Source: Asaia bogorensis (GTDB lineage: Bacteria > Pseudomonadota > Alphaproteobacteria > Acetobacterales > Acetobacteraceae). From it: DNA of 39,693 nt. The notes beneath the pieces are model-generated. The model was given only the letters and a program-made list of their open reading frames with translations, was not told where the DNA came from and made no database searches. The DNA is taken from NCBI GenBank assembly GCA_945897825.1, contig CAMDGX010000041.1, forward strand, positions 1-39,693, written 5' to 3'. Shown here piece by piece: positions 8,596-16,580 of this stretch (position 1 is the stretch's first letter; each line of letters begins with the position of its first letter). A program made the position numbers and the translations under genes.

Positions 8596-9569
8596 CCGGA
8601 CCGACGCCGCTGCTTGAAGCCGAGGCGCTCGGCCGCAGCTTCCCCGTGCGCCGCCACCTCCCGTGGCAGCCCCGCCGCCACCTTCGCGCCGTCACCGGCG
8701 TCGACCTCACCCTGGCCGCCGGCGAAACCCTCGGCCTCGTCGGCGAATCCGGTTCCGGCAAGTCCACCCTCGGCCGCATGGTCGCCGGCATCCTGCCGCC
8801 CAGCGAAGGCCAGGTGCGCTTCGCCGGCCACCCCCTCGCCGACCCGCGCGACACCCGGGCGCGCCGCGCCCAGGCCCGCCGCCTGCAACTGGTGTTCCAG
8901 GACGCGCTCGGCGCGCTCAACCCCCGCCTGACCATCGGCCACCAGGTGGCCGAGGTGCTCGACATCCACGCCATCGCCGCCCCCGCCGACCGCCCCGCCC
9001 ACGCCATCGCCGCCCTCGCCCAGGTCGGGCTGTCCTCGGAGCTGTTCCACCGCTACCCGCACGAGATCAGTGGCGGCCAGCGCCAGCGCGTGGTGATCGC
9101 CCGCGCGCTCGCCACCGGGCCCGACCTGCTGGTCTGCGACGAACCGGTCTCCGCACTCGACGTCTCGGTCCAGGCCCAGGTGGTTCAGGTGCTGCGCGCC
9201 CTGCAGCGCGAACGCGCCATCGCCTACCTGTTCATCTCCCACGACCTGCGCGTCGTCCGCCAGGTCTGCGACCGCATCGCGGTGATGTATCTCGGCCGCC
9301 TCGTCGAGGAAGCGCCCGCCGAGGCGCTGTTCGCCACCCCGCGCCACCCCTACACCCAGGCGCTGATCGCCGCCGTGCCGGTGGACGACCCCCGCCACCG
9401 CCGCACGCGCACCCTGCTGGCCGGCGAACCGCCCAGCCCGATCGCCCCGCCGCCCGGCTGCGCCTTCCACCCGCGCTGCGCCCTGGTCGAGCCCCGCTGC
9501 CGCACCGAGGCACCAAGCCCGCGCACCGTGGCACCGGGCCACCGCGTCGCCTGCCACGTGGCGGCCTGA
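8592..9569 (+). CDS. Oligopeptide-type ABC transporter ATP-binding protein, DppF type
   Basis: This 325-residue ATPase is the partner of the DppD-type subunit just upstream. It has Walker [10 protein letters not shown] (about 51-59), signature ISGGQRQR (159-166), Walker B LLVCDE, an SHDLRVV H-loop and the C-terminal cysteine-bearing oligopeptide region ([14 protein letters not shown]). Length and motif order fit DppF/OppF. Its ATG overlaps the preceding stop by four bases, so the two halves are probably made in equal amounts. The permease gene follows after 5 bases. Confidence 0.92.
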   Translation: MTGPTPLLEAEALGRSFPVRRHLPWQPRRHLRAVTGVDLTLAAGETLGLVGESGSGKSTLGRMVAGILPPSEGQVRFAGHPLADPRDTRARRAQARRLQLVFQDALGALNPRLTIGHQVAEVLDIHAIAAPADRPAHAIAALAQVGLSSELFHRYPHEISGGQRQRVVIARALATGPDLLVCDEPVSALDVSVQAQVVQVLRALQRERAIAYLFISHDLRVVRQVCDRIAVMYLGRLVEEAPAEALFATPRHPYTQALIAAVPVDDPRHRRTRTLLAGEPPSPIAPPPGCAFHPRCALVEPRCRTEAPSPRTVAPGHRVACHVAA

Positions 9570-9574
9570 CCGCG

Positions 9575-10498
9575 ATGCTCGTCCTCCTCCTGCTCAAAAC
9601 CGGCCGCGCCCTGCTCACGGTGCTGCTCTGCGTCACCTTCGTCTTCGTCGTGCTGCGCCTGTCCGGCGACCCAGCCGAAACCCTGCTGCCCGACAACACG
9701 CCGCCGGCCACGGTCGACGAATACCGCGCCCGCTGGGGCCTCGACCGGCCGTTGCCGGAGCAATACGTGCTCTACCTCGCCGCCGTCGCCCGCGGCGATT
9801 TCGGCCGCTCCTTCGGCGACAACCGCGACGCGCTGGAGGTGGTGCTGGAACGCGTGCCGGCCACCCTGCTGCTCGGCGGCGCCACCTTCCTGCTCGCACT
9901 CGCCATCGGCATCCCGCTCGGCATCCTCGCCGCCATCCGCCGCAACACCGCCGTCGACCGCGCGGTGATGGGCTTCGCCGTATTCGGCTTCTCCACGCCC
10001 AATTTCTTCCTCGGCATCCTGCTGATCCTGCTGTTCACCATGCAGCTGCGCTGGCTGCCCTCCTCCGGCAGCGAGACCTGGCAGCACATGGTGATGCCCG
10101 TCTTCACCCTCGGCACCGCCGCGGCCGGCACGCTGGCGCGCTTCACCCGCACCGCGATGCTCGAAGTGATGGGCCAGCCCTTCCTGCGCACCGCGCGCGG
10201 CAAGGGCGCCACCGAGGCGATCGCCATCCGCCGCCACGCCTTGCCCAACGCCGCCATCCCCGTCGTCACGGTGGTCGGCTTCCAGCTTGGCGGCCTGATC
10301 GGCGGCGCGCTCGTCACCGAGACGGTGTTCGCCTGGCCCGGCGTCGGCCGGTTGCTGGTCTCGGCGGTCTCGGGGCGGGACCTCGCGGTGGTGCAGGCCA
10401 TCGTCCTGCTGGTCGCCGCCACCATGGTCACCGCCAACTACCTGGTCGACCTCGCCTACGGCCTGCTCGACCCGCGCATCCGCGACGCAAGAAGATGA
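9575..10498 (+). CDS. Oligopeptide-type ABC transporter permease, DppB type
   Basis: This 307-residue membrane protein has the DppB pattern: an N-terminal helix leading to VLRLSGDPAETLLPDNTPP, the segment YRARWGLDRPLPEQYVLYL, about five more helices and the coupling region TARGKGATEAIAIRRHALPNA. It forms the membrane pore with the DppC-type protein whose ATG overlaps its stop (10495-10498). The ATG at 9575 lies 5 bases after the ATPase stop. It is more like standard DppB than the minus-strand permease at 2348-3262, so the two importers are separate lineages rather than a recent duplication. Confidence 0.93.
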   Translation: MLVLLLLKTGRALLTVLLCVTFVFVVLRLSGDPAETLLPDNTPPATVDEYRARWGLDRPLPEQYVLYLAAVARGDFGRSFGDNRDALEVVLERVPATLLLGGATFLLALAIGIPLGILAAIRRNTAVDRAVMGFAVFGFSTPNFFLGILLILLFTMQLRWLPSSGSETWQHMVMPVFTLGTAAAGTLARFTRTAMLEVMGQPFLRTARGKGATEAIAIRRHALPNAAIPVVTVVGFQLGGLIGGALVTETVFAWPGVGRLLVSAVSGRDLAVVQAIVLLVAATMVTANYLVDLAYGLLDPRIRDARR

Positions 10499-11358
10499 GC
10501 GCCACGACTTTCCCCACCGGCCGCCGCCGCGCCCCCATCCCGCCGGCGATCCTGCTTGCCATCGGCTGGATCGCGCTGATGGTGCTGGTCGCCATCCTCG
10601 CCGACCTGATCGCCCCCACCCACTACGCCACCCAGAACCTGCGCGCGCGCCTCCAGCCGCCGGTGTTCTGGGGCGGCACCTGGGCCTATCCGCTCGGCAC
10701 CGACGCGATCGGCCGCGACATGCTCTCCCGCCTGATCTACGGCATCCGCTTCTCGATCATGATCGCCGTCATCGGCACTCTGATCGGCGCCGTGCTCGGC
10801 ACCCTGCTGGGCATCCTCGCCGCCTGGCGCCGCGGCCTCGTCGAGGAGGCGATCATGATGCTGGTCGATGTGCAGGCCGCCCTCCCCTTCGTCATCCTGG
10901 CGCTGGCCGTGCTCGCCTTCTTCGGCAACTCCTTCGTCCTGTTCGTCATCATCGTCGGCCTCGACGGCTGGGAACGCTACGCCCGGCTCGCCCGCGGCCT
11001 CGTGCTGTCGGCGCAGGAAAGCGGCTACGCGGTCGCCATCCGCACCCTCAGCGCCGGCCCGCTGCGCACCTATGGCGGCCACATCCTGCCCAACATCGCC
11101 AGCGCCCTGGTCGTGCAGATGACGCTGAACTTCCCCGGCACCATCCTGCTGGAAACCTCGCTCTCCTTCCTCGGCCTCGGCATCCAACCCCCACTTACCA
11201 GCCTCGGCCTCCTGCTCGGCAGCGGCCGTGCGTTGCTGCTGAACGCCTGGTGGATCGCCGTCCTGCCCGGCGTGGTGATCTTCCTGACCACCCTGTCCAT
11301 GAGCCTGTTCGGCGACTGGCTGCGCGACCGCCTCGACCCCACCCTGGCCGACCACTGA
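10495..11358 (+). CDS. Oligopeptide-type ABC transporter permease, DppC type
   Basis: This 287-residue permease carries the DppC mark PLGTDAIGRDMLSRLIYGIR after its first helix, further membrane segments and the coupling-loop region around AQESGYAVAIRTLSAGPLR with GGHILPNIAS. It completes the second importer (two ATPases, two permeases) but no binding protein lies on this strand; the nearest candidates are divergently encoded at 4117-7319. The next gene, a TIM-barrel protein, starts 11 bases after its stop, which ties metabolism of the ligand to its uptake. Confidence 0.93.
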   Translation: MSATTFPTGRRRAPIPPAILLAIGWIALMVLVAILADLIAPTHYATQNLRARLQPPVFWGGTWAYPLGTDAIGRDMLSRLIYGIRFSIMIAVIGTLIGAVLGTLLGILAAWRRGLVEEAIMMLVDVQAALPFVILALAVLAFFGNSFVLFVIIVGLDGWERYARLARGLVLSAQESGYAVAIRTLSAGPLRTYGGHILPNIASALVVQMTLNFPGTILLETSLSFLGLGIQPPLTSLGLLLGSGRALLLNAWWIAVLPGVVIFLTTLSMSLFGDWLRDRLDPTLADH

Positions 11359-11369
11359 GGAACCCATCC

Positions 11370-12308
11370 ATGATCCAGACCCAAGCCACCCACCCGAAGG
11401 TCGCCGGCCATGGCGCCGCCGCCGGCGGCAACTTCGCCACGCTGGACCGCAATCTCGCCCGCCTCGTCGCCGCCGGCTGCACCCACGCCGAACTCTCCGC
11501 CACCGCCCTGTTCGTCACCATCGCCGGCCAGGACAACGCCCCCCGCGTCGCCGCCCTCGCCGAGATCTGCGCCCGCCACGCGCTGCGCTATTCCGTCCAC
11601 GCGCCCATCGCCATCAACCTCATGGACGAAACCCATCTCGACCTGCACCGCGCGGTGCTCGCCAGCTCCCTGCGCTTCGCCGCCCGCATCGGCGCCCGCG
11701 CCGTCGTGATCCATCCTGGCCGCGTCCACCCGCAGGCCGACCTCGCTGCCCGAACCCGCCTGCTTTCCGTGGAGCGCGACGCCGTGCTGCGCGCCGCCGA
11801 CCAGGCCGGGGCAGGGGGCCAGATGATCGCCATGGAGAACCTCAACCCCAACCGCAACATGATGGCCGGCACCATGACCAGCTACGCGCTCGACCCGCGC
11901 GCCCTGGCCGACCAGATCGCCGCCATCGCCCACCCCGCCGTCTGCGGCACGCTCGATTTCGGCCATGGCTGGCTCGCCGCCGGCCGCCTCGGCTTCGACT
12001 ACGCAGCCGCCATCCGCGCCTTCGCCCCCGTCGTCGGCCACCTGCACGTCACCGACAATTGCGGCGTGCCGATCACCTATGTCGACGCCACCGACGAGGA
12101 ACACGTGGCCTACGGGATGGGCGACCTGCATCTGCCGATCGGCTGGGGCAGCGTCCCCTACGACACCCTGCTCGCGGACTTGCCCATCCGCCCCGGCTGT
12201 GCCGCCATCCTCGAACTCGCCAGCCGCCACGAAACCGAGCTGGAGTCCACCCTCGCCCGCGTCGCCGGCCTCGCCGCCCGGCTGAACGCCACCTCCCCCC
12301 AAGGCTGA
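11370..12308 (+). CDS. Sugar phosphate isomerase/epimerase-like TIM-barrel protein
   Basis: This 312-residue protein looks like the xylose-isomerase-like TIM-barrel superfamily (AP endonuclease 2 type fold), which includes isomerases and epimerases for sugars and polyols. Putative metal-site residues are Glu156 (AMENLNPN), Asp196 and His199 (TLDFGHGW), His226 (HLHVTDN) and Glu282 (ILELASRHE), with His115 (VIHPGRVHP) nearby. There is no signal peptide, so it should be cytoplasmic. The ATG at 11370 has GAGGA about 8 bases upstream. Lying between a transporter and a phosphodiesterase, it probably handles the organic part of the imported compound, but the reaction cannot be named. Confidence 0.8.
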   Translation: MIQTQATHPKVAGHGAAAGGNFATLDRNLARLVAAGCTHAELSATALFVTIAGQDNAPRVAALAEICARHALRYSVHAPIAINLMDETHLDLHRAVLASSLRFAARIGARAVVIHPGRVHPQADLAARTRLLSVERDAVLRAADQAGAGGQMIAMENLNPNRNMMAGTMTSYALDPRALADQIAAIAHPAVCGTLDFGHGWLAAGRLGFDYAAAIRAFAPVVGHLHVTDNCGVPITYVDATDEEHVAYGMGDLHLPIGWGSVPYDTLLADLPIRPGCAAILELASRHETELESTLARVAGLAARLNATSPQG

Positions 12309-12320
12309 AGGAAAACCGCC

Positions 12321-13562
12321 ATGCGCCGCGCCGTTCTCGTCGTGCTCGACGGTCTCCGCCGCGACTTCGTCACCGCCGGGCTCACCCCCCGCCTGCACGA
12401 CTTCGCCGCCCGGGCGCAGCGCTTCGGCGCGCACCGCTCGGTCTTCCCCTCGGCCACCCGCGTCGTGTCCTCCTCGCTCGCCACCGGCTGCTACCCTAAC
12501 CGCCACGGCATGCAGGGCAACTCGTTCGCCCTGATGGAAGCAGGCGCGCTGGTCGCCCACGACGCCGGCCTGCCCGACTTCCTGCAGCACAAGCGCGAAG
12601 TCACCGGCGCCTCCCTGGCCATGCCCACCATGGCCCAGCGCCTGGCACCGCATGGCGGCGCCTGGGTGTTCAGCAACGTCTCCCCCGGCGCCGCCTACGC
12701 CCACGACCCCGACGGCTGGGGCCACGTCTACCACCGCGCCGGCTCCTTCGGCCCCGGCCGCGTTCCGGTGGCCGACCCGCTGCAGGTCTCGCTCGACGCC
12801 GCCGGCGACCGCGCCATGACCCAGCGCTTCGTCGCCGAGGTCCTCCCCCGCAAGCCCGCCCTCGCGGTGTTGTGGCTGGGCGAGCCCGACCACATCCAGC
12901 ACGAGGCCGGCGTCGGCCACCCCGACATGCTGCACGTCCTCGCCGAGGCCGACCGCAACGCCGGCATGGTCATCGACGCCATCGGCGACGACCCGGAAAT
13001 CCTCCTGCTGCTCGCCTCCGACCACGGCCACCAGACCGTCACCGAAGTGATCGACATCGATGCCGCCCTGGTCGCGGCCGGCCTGAAGGACACACGCGAC
13101 AGCGGCGACGTCGTCACCGTCTCGAACGGTACCTCCGTGCTCGTCTACCTCCACCCCAGCCAGGTCGCGCGCCGCGCCGCACTGGGGGCGTTCCTGCGCG
13201 CCCAGCCCTGGGCCGGCGAGGTGCTGGAAGGCGACAGCCTGGCCGCTGTCGGCCAGTCCCACGCCAACGCGCTGGCCTATGCCGTGGCCATGCGCTGCAC
13301 CGATGCACCGAACGCCCACGGCTTCCCGGGCACCGCCTTCGCCGCCCTGCCGCGCGCCGGCAAGCCGGACCGCCTCGGCTGCGGCCAGCATGGCGGCCTC
13401 GGCACCTATGAGCAGATGCCCTTCCTGCTCGCCGCCGGCCCCGGCTTCGCCCCCGGCGCCACCAGCACCGCGCCAACCAGCGCGGTCGACATCGCCCCCA
13501 CCGTGCTGGCCCATCTCGGCCTCCCCGGCCATGGCATGGACGGCCGCCCGCTCCAGTCCTGA
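12321..13562 (+). CDS. Alkaline phosphatase superfamily phosphodiesterase (nucleotide pyrophosphatase type)
   Basis: This 413-residue protein belongs to the type I phosphodiesterase/nucleotide pyrophosphatase branch of the alkaline phosphatase superfamily, two-zinc enzymes that cleave phosphodiesters and sometimes phosphonates. The full set of expected residues can be read: Asp10 (VVLDGLRRD), nucleophile Thr46 (FPSATRVV), Asp190 and His194 (GEPDHIQHEAG), Asp234-His235 (ASDHGH) and His357 (GCGQHGG). The YPNRHG motif after the nucleophile is also present. It has no signal peptide, so unlike most relatives it should act in the cytoplasm, after import. It starts 12 bases after the TIM-barrel gene and ends the operon, with a hairpin at 13574. 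The natural substrate is unknown; phosphonoacetate hydrolase is a related activity and cannot be excluded. Confidence 0.85.
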   Translation: MRRAVLVVLDGLRRDFVTAGLTPRLHDFAARAQRFGAHRSVFPSATRVVSSSLATGCYPNRHGMQGNSFALMEAGALVAHDAGLPDFLQHKREVTGASLAMPTMAQRLAPHGGAWVFSNVSPGAAYAHDPDGWGHVYHRAGSFGPGRVPVADPLQVSLDAAGDRAMTQRFVAEVLPRKPALAVLWLGEPDHIQHEAGVGHPDMLHVLAEADRNAGMVIDAIGDDPEILLLLASDHGHQTVTEVIDIDAALVAAGLKDTRDSGDVVTVSNGTSVLVYLHPSQVARRAALGAFLRAQPWAGEVLEGDSLAAVGQSHANALAYAVAMRCTDAPNAHGFPGTAFAALPRAGKPDRLGCGQHGGLGTYEQMPFLLAAGPGFAPGATSTAPTSAVDIAPTVLAHLGLPGHGMDGRPLQS

Positions 13563-13573
13563 CCTGCCAACCG

Positions 13574-13593
13574 GCCCGGGCCACGCCCCGGGC
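13574..13593 (+). terminator. GC-rich hairpin after the phosphodiesterase gene
   Basis: GCCCGGG at 13574-13580 pairs with CCCGGGC at 13587-13593 around a 6-nt loop, 11 bases past the stop codon. There is no T-run after it. It separates the first plus-strand operon from the Pho-box-like array at 13607, so a new transcription unit probably begins beyond it. Confidence 0.45.
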
Positions 13594-13606
13594 GACAATC
13601 ATCGAT

Positions 13607-13635
13607 CTGTCACACCCCTCACATCACGACGTCAT
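13607..13635 (+). promoter_or_regulatory. Three-unit Pho-box-like array upstream of the first ugp-like operon
   Basis: Units CTGTCAC (13607-13613), CTCACAT (13618-13624) and ACGTCAT (13629-13635) follow each other in strict 11-bp register, the spacing of PhoB sites. Against CTGTCAT they match 6, 5 and 5 of 7 positions. The array ends 44 bases before the GTG start of the ATPase at 13680, which fits activation of a promoter just downstream. Confidence 0.6.
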
Positions 13636-13679
13636 CGAGAGCGACGATACAGGCGGCCATTGTACTGGAGTCTTTGACA

Positions 13680-14819
13680 GTGGCCGGAATCACCATCGAG
13701 GGAGCCACGCGCCGTTTCGGCACCGTCACGGCGCTGGACGGCGTCTCGCTCCAGGTCGCCGCCGGCGAGTTCGTCGCCCTCGTCGGCCCCTCCGGCTGCG
13801 GCAAGACCACCCTGATGCGCATCGTCGCCGGCATCGAAACCGCCGATGCCGGAACCATCGTCATCAACGACCGCGACGTCACCCGCCTGCGCGCCGCCGA
13901 ACGCAACGTCGCCATGGTGTTCCAGTCCTACGCGCTCTACCCCCACCTCACTGCGCGCCAGAACATCGCCGTGCCGCTCTCGATGAAGCGGCTGTCCGCG
14001 GCCCAGCGCCTGCCGCTGTTCGGCCGCTTCTGGCCCGGCGCGCAGGACGCCCATCGCGGCATCGCCGCCGACGTGGCCAAGGTTGCCGAATCGCTCGGCC
14101 TCGCCGCCCTGCTCGACCGCCGCCCCGGCCAGCTCTCCGGCGGCCAGCGCCAGCGCGTCGCCCTCGCCCGCGCCATCGTCCGTCGCCCCGCCGCCTTCCT
14201 GATGGACGAACCGCTCTCCAACCTCGACGCCGCCCTGCGCGTGCAAACAAGGCGCGAGATCGTCGACATCCACCGCCAGAGCGGTGCGGCCACCCTCTAC
14301 GTCACCCACGACCAGGCCGAGGCACTCACCATGGCCGACCGCGTCGCGGTGATGCAGGCCGGCCAGATCCTCCAGGTCGGCACGCCCGAGGAGATCTACG
14401 CCGACCCCGCCGACCTGCGCGTCGCCACCTTCATCGGCAGCCCGCGCATCAACACCTTCCCGGCCGAAGCCGGCCCCGACGGCCTGGTGCGCATCGGGGC
14501 CACACCGATCGGCCTGCACGCCGCGCCGGGCCGCTTCACCTTCGCGATCCGCCCGGAGGATTGCCGCATCGCCGCCGCCGGCATCCCCGTCCAGGCCCAG
14601 GGTGCCGAATTCCTCGGCGAAAGCCTCCTGCTGCACGCCCACCACGCGCCAAGCGACAGTGCCGCGATCCTCCGCCTCGCCCCGGACGCGCCGCGCCCAC
14701 GCCCCGGGGAAGCCCTGCACATCGCCTTCGACCCCTCCCGCGCCCTGCTGTTCGACGCCGCCGGCCGCCGCCTGTCCCGCACCGCCATCGCCCAGGTGCC
14801 GGAGCACGCCCTTGTCTGA
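13680..14819 (+). CDS. ugpC: ABC transporter ATP-binding protein, UgpC/MalK type
   Basis: This 379-residue ATPase drives the importer encoded by the next four genes. Walker A GPSGCGKT lies at about 36-43, signature LSGGQRQR at 152-159, Walker B AFLMDE and the H-loop THDQAEAL follow, and a C-terminal TOBE-like regulatory domain begins near residue 240. The distance from Walker A to signature is 18 residues longer than in the paralogue at 29064-30152, caused by an insertion around residues 110-128 (LPLFGRFWPGAQDAHRG) in the helical subdomain. The GTG at 13680 has GGAG 9 bases upstream; a TTG two codons earlier is too close to that site. It follows a Pho-box-like array, which supports a glycerol-3-phosphate or glycerophosphodiester role, but sugar transport cannot be excluded. 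Confidence 0.88.
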   Translation: MAGITIEGATRRFGTVTALDGVSLQVAAGEFVALVGPSGCGKTTLMRIVAGIETADAGTIVINDRDVTRLRAAERNVAMVFQSYALYPHLTARQNIAVPLSMKRLSAAQRLPLFGRFWPGAQDAHRGIAADVAKVAESLGLAALLDRRPGQLSGGQRQRVALARAIVRRPAAFLMDEPLSNLDAALRVQTRREIVDIHRQSGAATLYVTHDQAEALTMADRVAVMQAGQILQVGTPEEIYADPADLRVATFIGSPRINTFPAEAGPDGLVRIGATPIGLHAAPGRFTFAIRPEDCRIAAAGIPVQAQGAEFLGESLLLHAHHAPSDSAAILRLAPDAPRPRPGEALHIAFDPSRALLFDAAGRRLSRTAIAQVPEHALV

Positions 14820-15726
14820 AGCCCTCGCCATGGCACCTGCCCGGCGCCGCGCCCCGGTCGGCGAGGCGCTGGCGGGCCTCATGCTCACCCTGCCCGCCGC
14901 CATCGCCTTCCTGCTGCTCCTGCTGCTGCCGACATTGGCCGCCATCGTGCTCGCCTTCACCGACTACGAACTCGGCGCGCCTTCCCTGGCCTGGATCGGC
15001 CTCGGCAACTTCGCGGAACTCTGGGACGACCGCGGCTTCCGCCAATCCCTGCGCAACACCCTCGTCTACACCGCCATCGTCGTCCCCGCCTCCATCGGCG
15101 GCGCCCTCGGATTGGCCCTGCTGATCGAGGCCCTGACCAAGGGCCGCGCCCTCTACCGCGCCGTGTTCTTCCTGCCGGTGGTCTCGCTCCCAGTGGCCAT
15201 GGCGACCGCCTGGCAATACCTGCTCCACCCCACCATCGGCCCGCTGAACGCCATGCTGCGCGAAGCCGGCGTCAACGGCCCCGCCTGGCTCACCTCGTCG
15301 GACACGGTGCTGGTCTCGCTCGCGGTGATCGGCGTGTGGGAGGCGATCGGCTTCAACCTCGTCCTGTTCCTCGCCGGCCTCACCGCCATTCCGCGCGAAC
15401 TGCACCAGGCCGCCGAGACCGACGGCGTCGCCTCTTCCTGGGAGCGCTTCCGCCTCGTCACCTGGCCGCTGCTCGGACCCACCACGCTGTTCGTGGTCAC
15501 CATCACCATGATCCGCGGCGTGCGCACCTTCGACAGCGTGGCCGTGCTCACCCAGGGCGGCCCGAACCGCGCCTCGGAGGTCCTGCTCTACACGATGTAC
15601 ACCGAGGGCTTCACCTACTTCCGCCTCGGCTATTCCGCCGCGATCACGCTGGTGTTCCTGCTGATCGTGCTCGCCCTGATGCTGCTGCAGACACGCATTC
15701 TCGACAGGCGGGTGCACTATGGCTGA
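14812..15726 (+). CDS. ugpA: ABC transporter permease, UgpA/MalF type
   Basis: This membrane protein (304 residues from the TTG) has six predicted helices, the first at about residues 19-44 (LMLTLPAAIAFLLLLLLPTL), and the binding-protein-dependent permease loop around ELHQAAETDGVASSWERFRLVTWPLLGPT. It is the first of two membrane subunits. The TTG at 14812 overlaps the end of the ATPase gene and has GGAG 7 bases upstream; an ATG at 14830 is a fair alternative that would remove six residues. The stop overlaps the next permease by 8 bases, indicating a tight operon. Confidence 0.88.
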   Translation: MSEALAMAPARRRAPVGEALAGLMLTLPAAIAFLLLLLLPTLAAIVLAFTDYELGAPSLAWIGLGNFAELWDDRGFRQSLRNTLVYTAIVVPASIGGALGLALLIEALTKGRALYRAVFFLPVVSLPVAMATAWQYLLHPTIGPLNAMLREAGVNGPAWLTSSDTVLVSLAVIGVWEAIGFNLVLFLAGLTAIPRELHQAAETDGVASSWERFRLVTWPLLGPTTLFVVTITMIRGVRTFDSVAVLTQGGPNRASEVLLYTMYTEGFTYFRLGYSAAITLVFLLIVLALMLLQTRILDRRVHYG

Positions 15727-16555
15727 GCCCCGCGACCACGCCTGGCAGGCCGCCCGCTGGCTGGTCCTCGCCGCCCTCGGGCTGCTGTTCCTGATGCCCT
15801 ACATCTGGATGGTCTCGGCCTCGCTGAAGCCGCTCGACGAGATCTTCCGCGCCTCGCTGTCGCTCATCCCCGAAGGCGGCGGCACCATCTCGAACTACGC
15901 CCGCGTGCTGTCCGAAGTCCCGGTCGGCCGCTACCTGTGGAACGGCGCCGTGGTCTGCGCCGGCATCCTGTTCTTCCAGCTCCTCTTCGCCGTGCCCGCC
16001 GGCTACGCCATCGCCAAGCTGAACTTCCCCGGCCGCGACTGGGTGTTCGGCGCCATCATGCTCGGCCTGCTGGTGCCCTACCACGTCCCGGCCCTGCCGC
16101 TCTATGTCGGCTTCAGCGCGCTCGGCCTGCTGAACACCTACGCCGCCCTCATCCTGCCCTTCGTCATCTCCGTCTTCGCCATCTTCCTGTTCCGCCAGTT
16201 CTTCAAGGCGCTGCCGGACGAGCTGATCCACGCGGCCAGGCTCGACGGCATGGGCGAACTCTCGGTGGTCTGGCGCGTCATCCTGCCGAACGCCATGCCC
16301 GCCGCCACCGCCTTCGCCATCTTCTCCGTCGTCGCCCACTGGAACGACCTGTTCTGGCCGCTGATCGTCATCAGCGGTCCCGACCGCGCCACCCCCGCGC
16401 TGGGCGTCCTCTACTTCCGCACCGAGGAAGCCGGCGACGATTTCGGCGCGCTGATGGCCGCCTCCGTGGTGATGACCACCCCCCTCGTCCTCGCCTTCCT
16501 CGTCGCCCAGCGCCGCTTCGTCGAAGGCATCGCCACCACCGGCCTCAAGGGCTGA
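15719..16555 (+). CDS. ugpE: ABC transporter permease, UgpE/MalG type
   Basis: This 278-residue permease has the MalG/UgpE layout: an N-terminal helix ending in PYIWMVSASLKP, six helices in all, and the coupling loop ELIHAARLDGMGELSVVWRVILPNAMPA. It pairs with the UgpA-type subunit whose 3' end it overlaps. The first binding-protein gene follows 25 bases later. The C-terminal QRRFVEGIATTGLKG is a strongly conserved family ending, so the gene is intact. Confidence 0.92.
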   Translation: MAEPRDHAWQAARWLVLAALGLLFLMPYIWMVSASLKPLDEIFRASLSLIPEGGGTISNYARVLSEVPVGRYLWNGAVVCAGILFFQLLFAVPAGYAIAKLNFPGRDWVFGAIMLGLLVPYHVPALPLYVGFSALGLLNTYAALILPFVISVFAIFLFRQFFKALPDELIHAARLDGMGELSVVWRVILPNAMPAATAFAIFSVVAHWNDLFWPLIVISGPDRATPALGVLYFRTEEAGDDFGALMAASVVMTTPLVLAFLVAQRRFVEGIATTGLKG

Positions 16556-16580
16556 CCCCGAGCCAAAGGAACTCCCGCCC

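Noticed and set aside
11070-13598. Open frame of 842 codons on the minus strand opposite the TIM-barrel and phosphodiesterase genes
   Set aside because: It mirrors two recognised plus-strand genes; long antisense frames are expected at this GC content and the translation is low-complexity Gly/Ala/Val-rich without a known domain.
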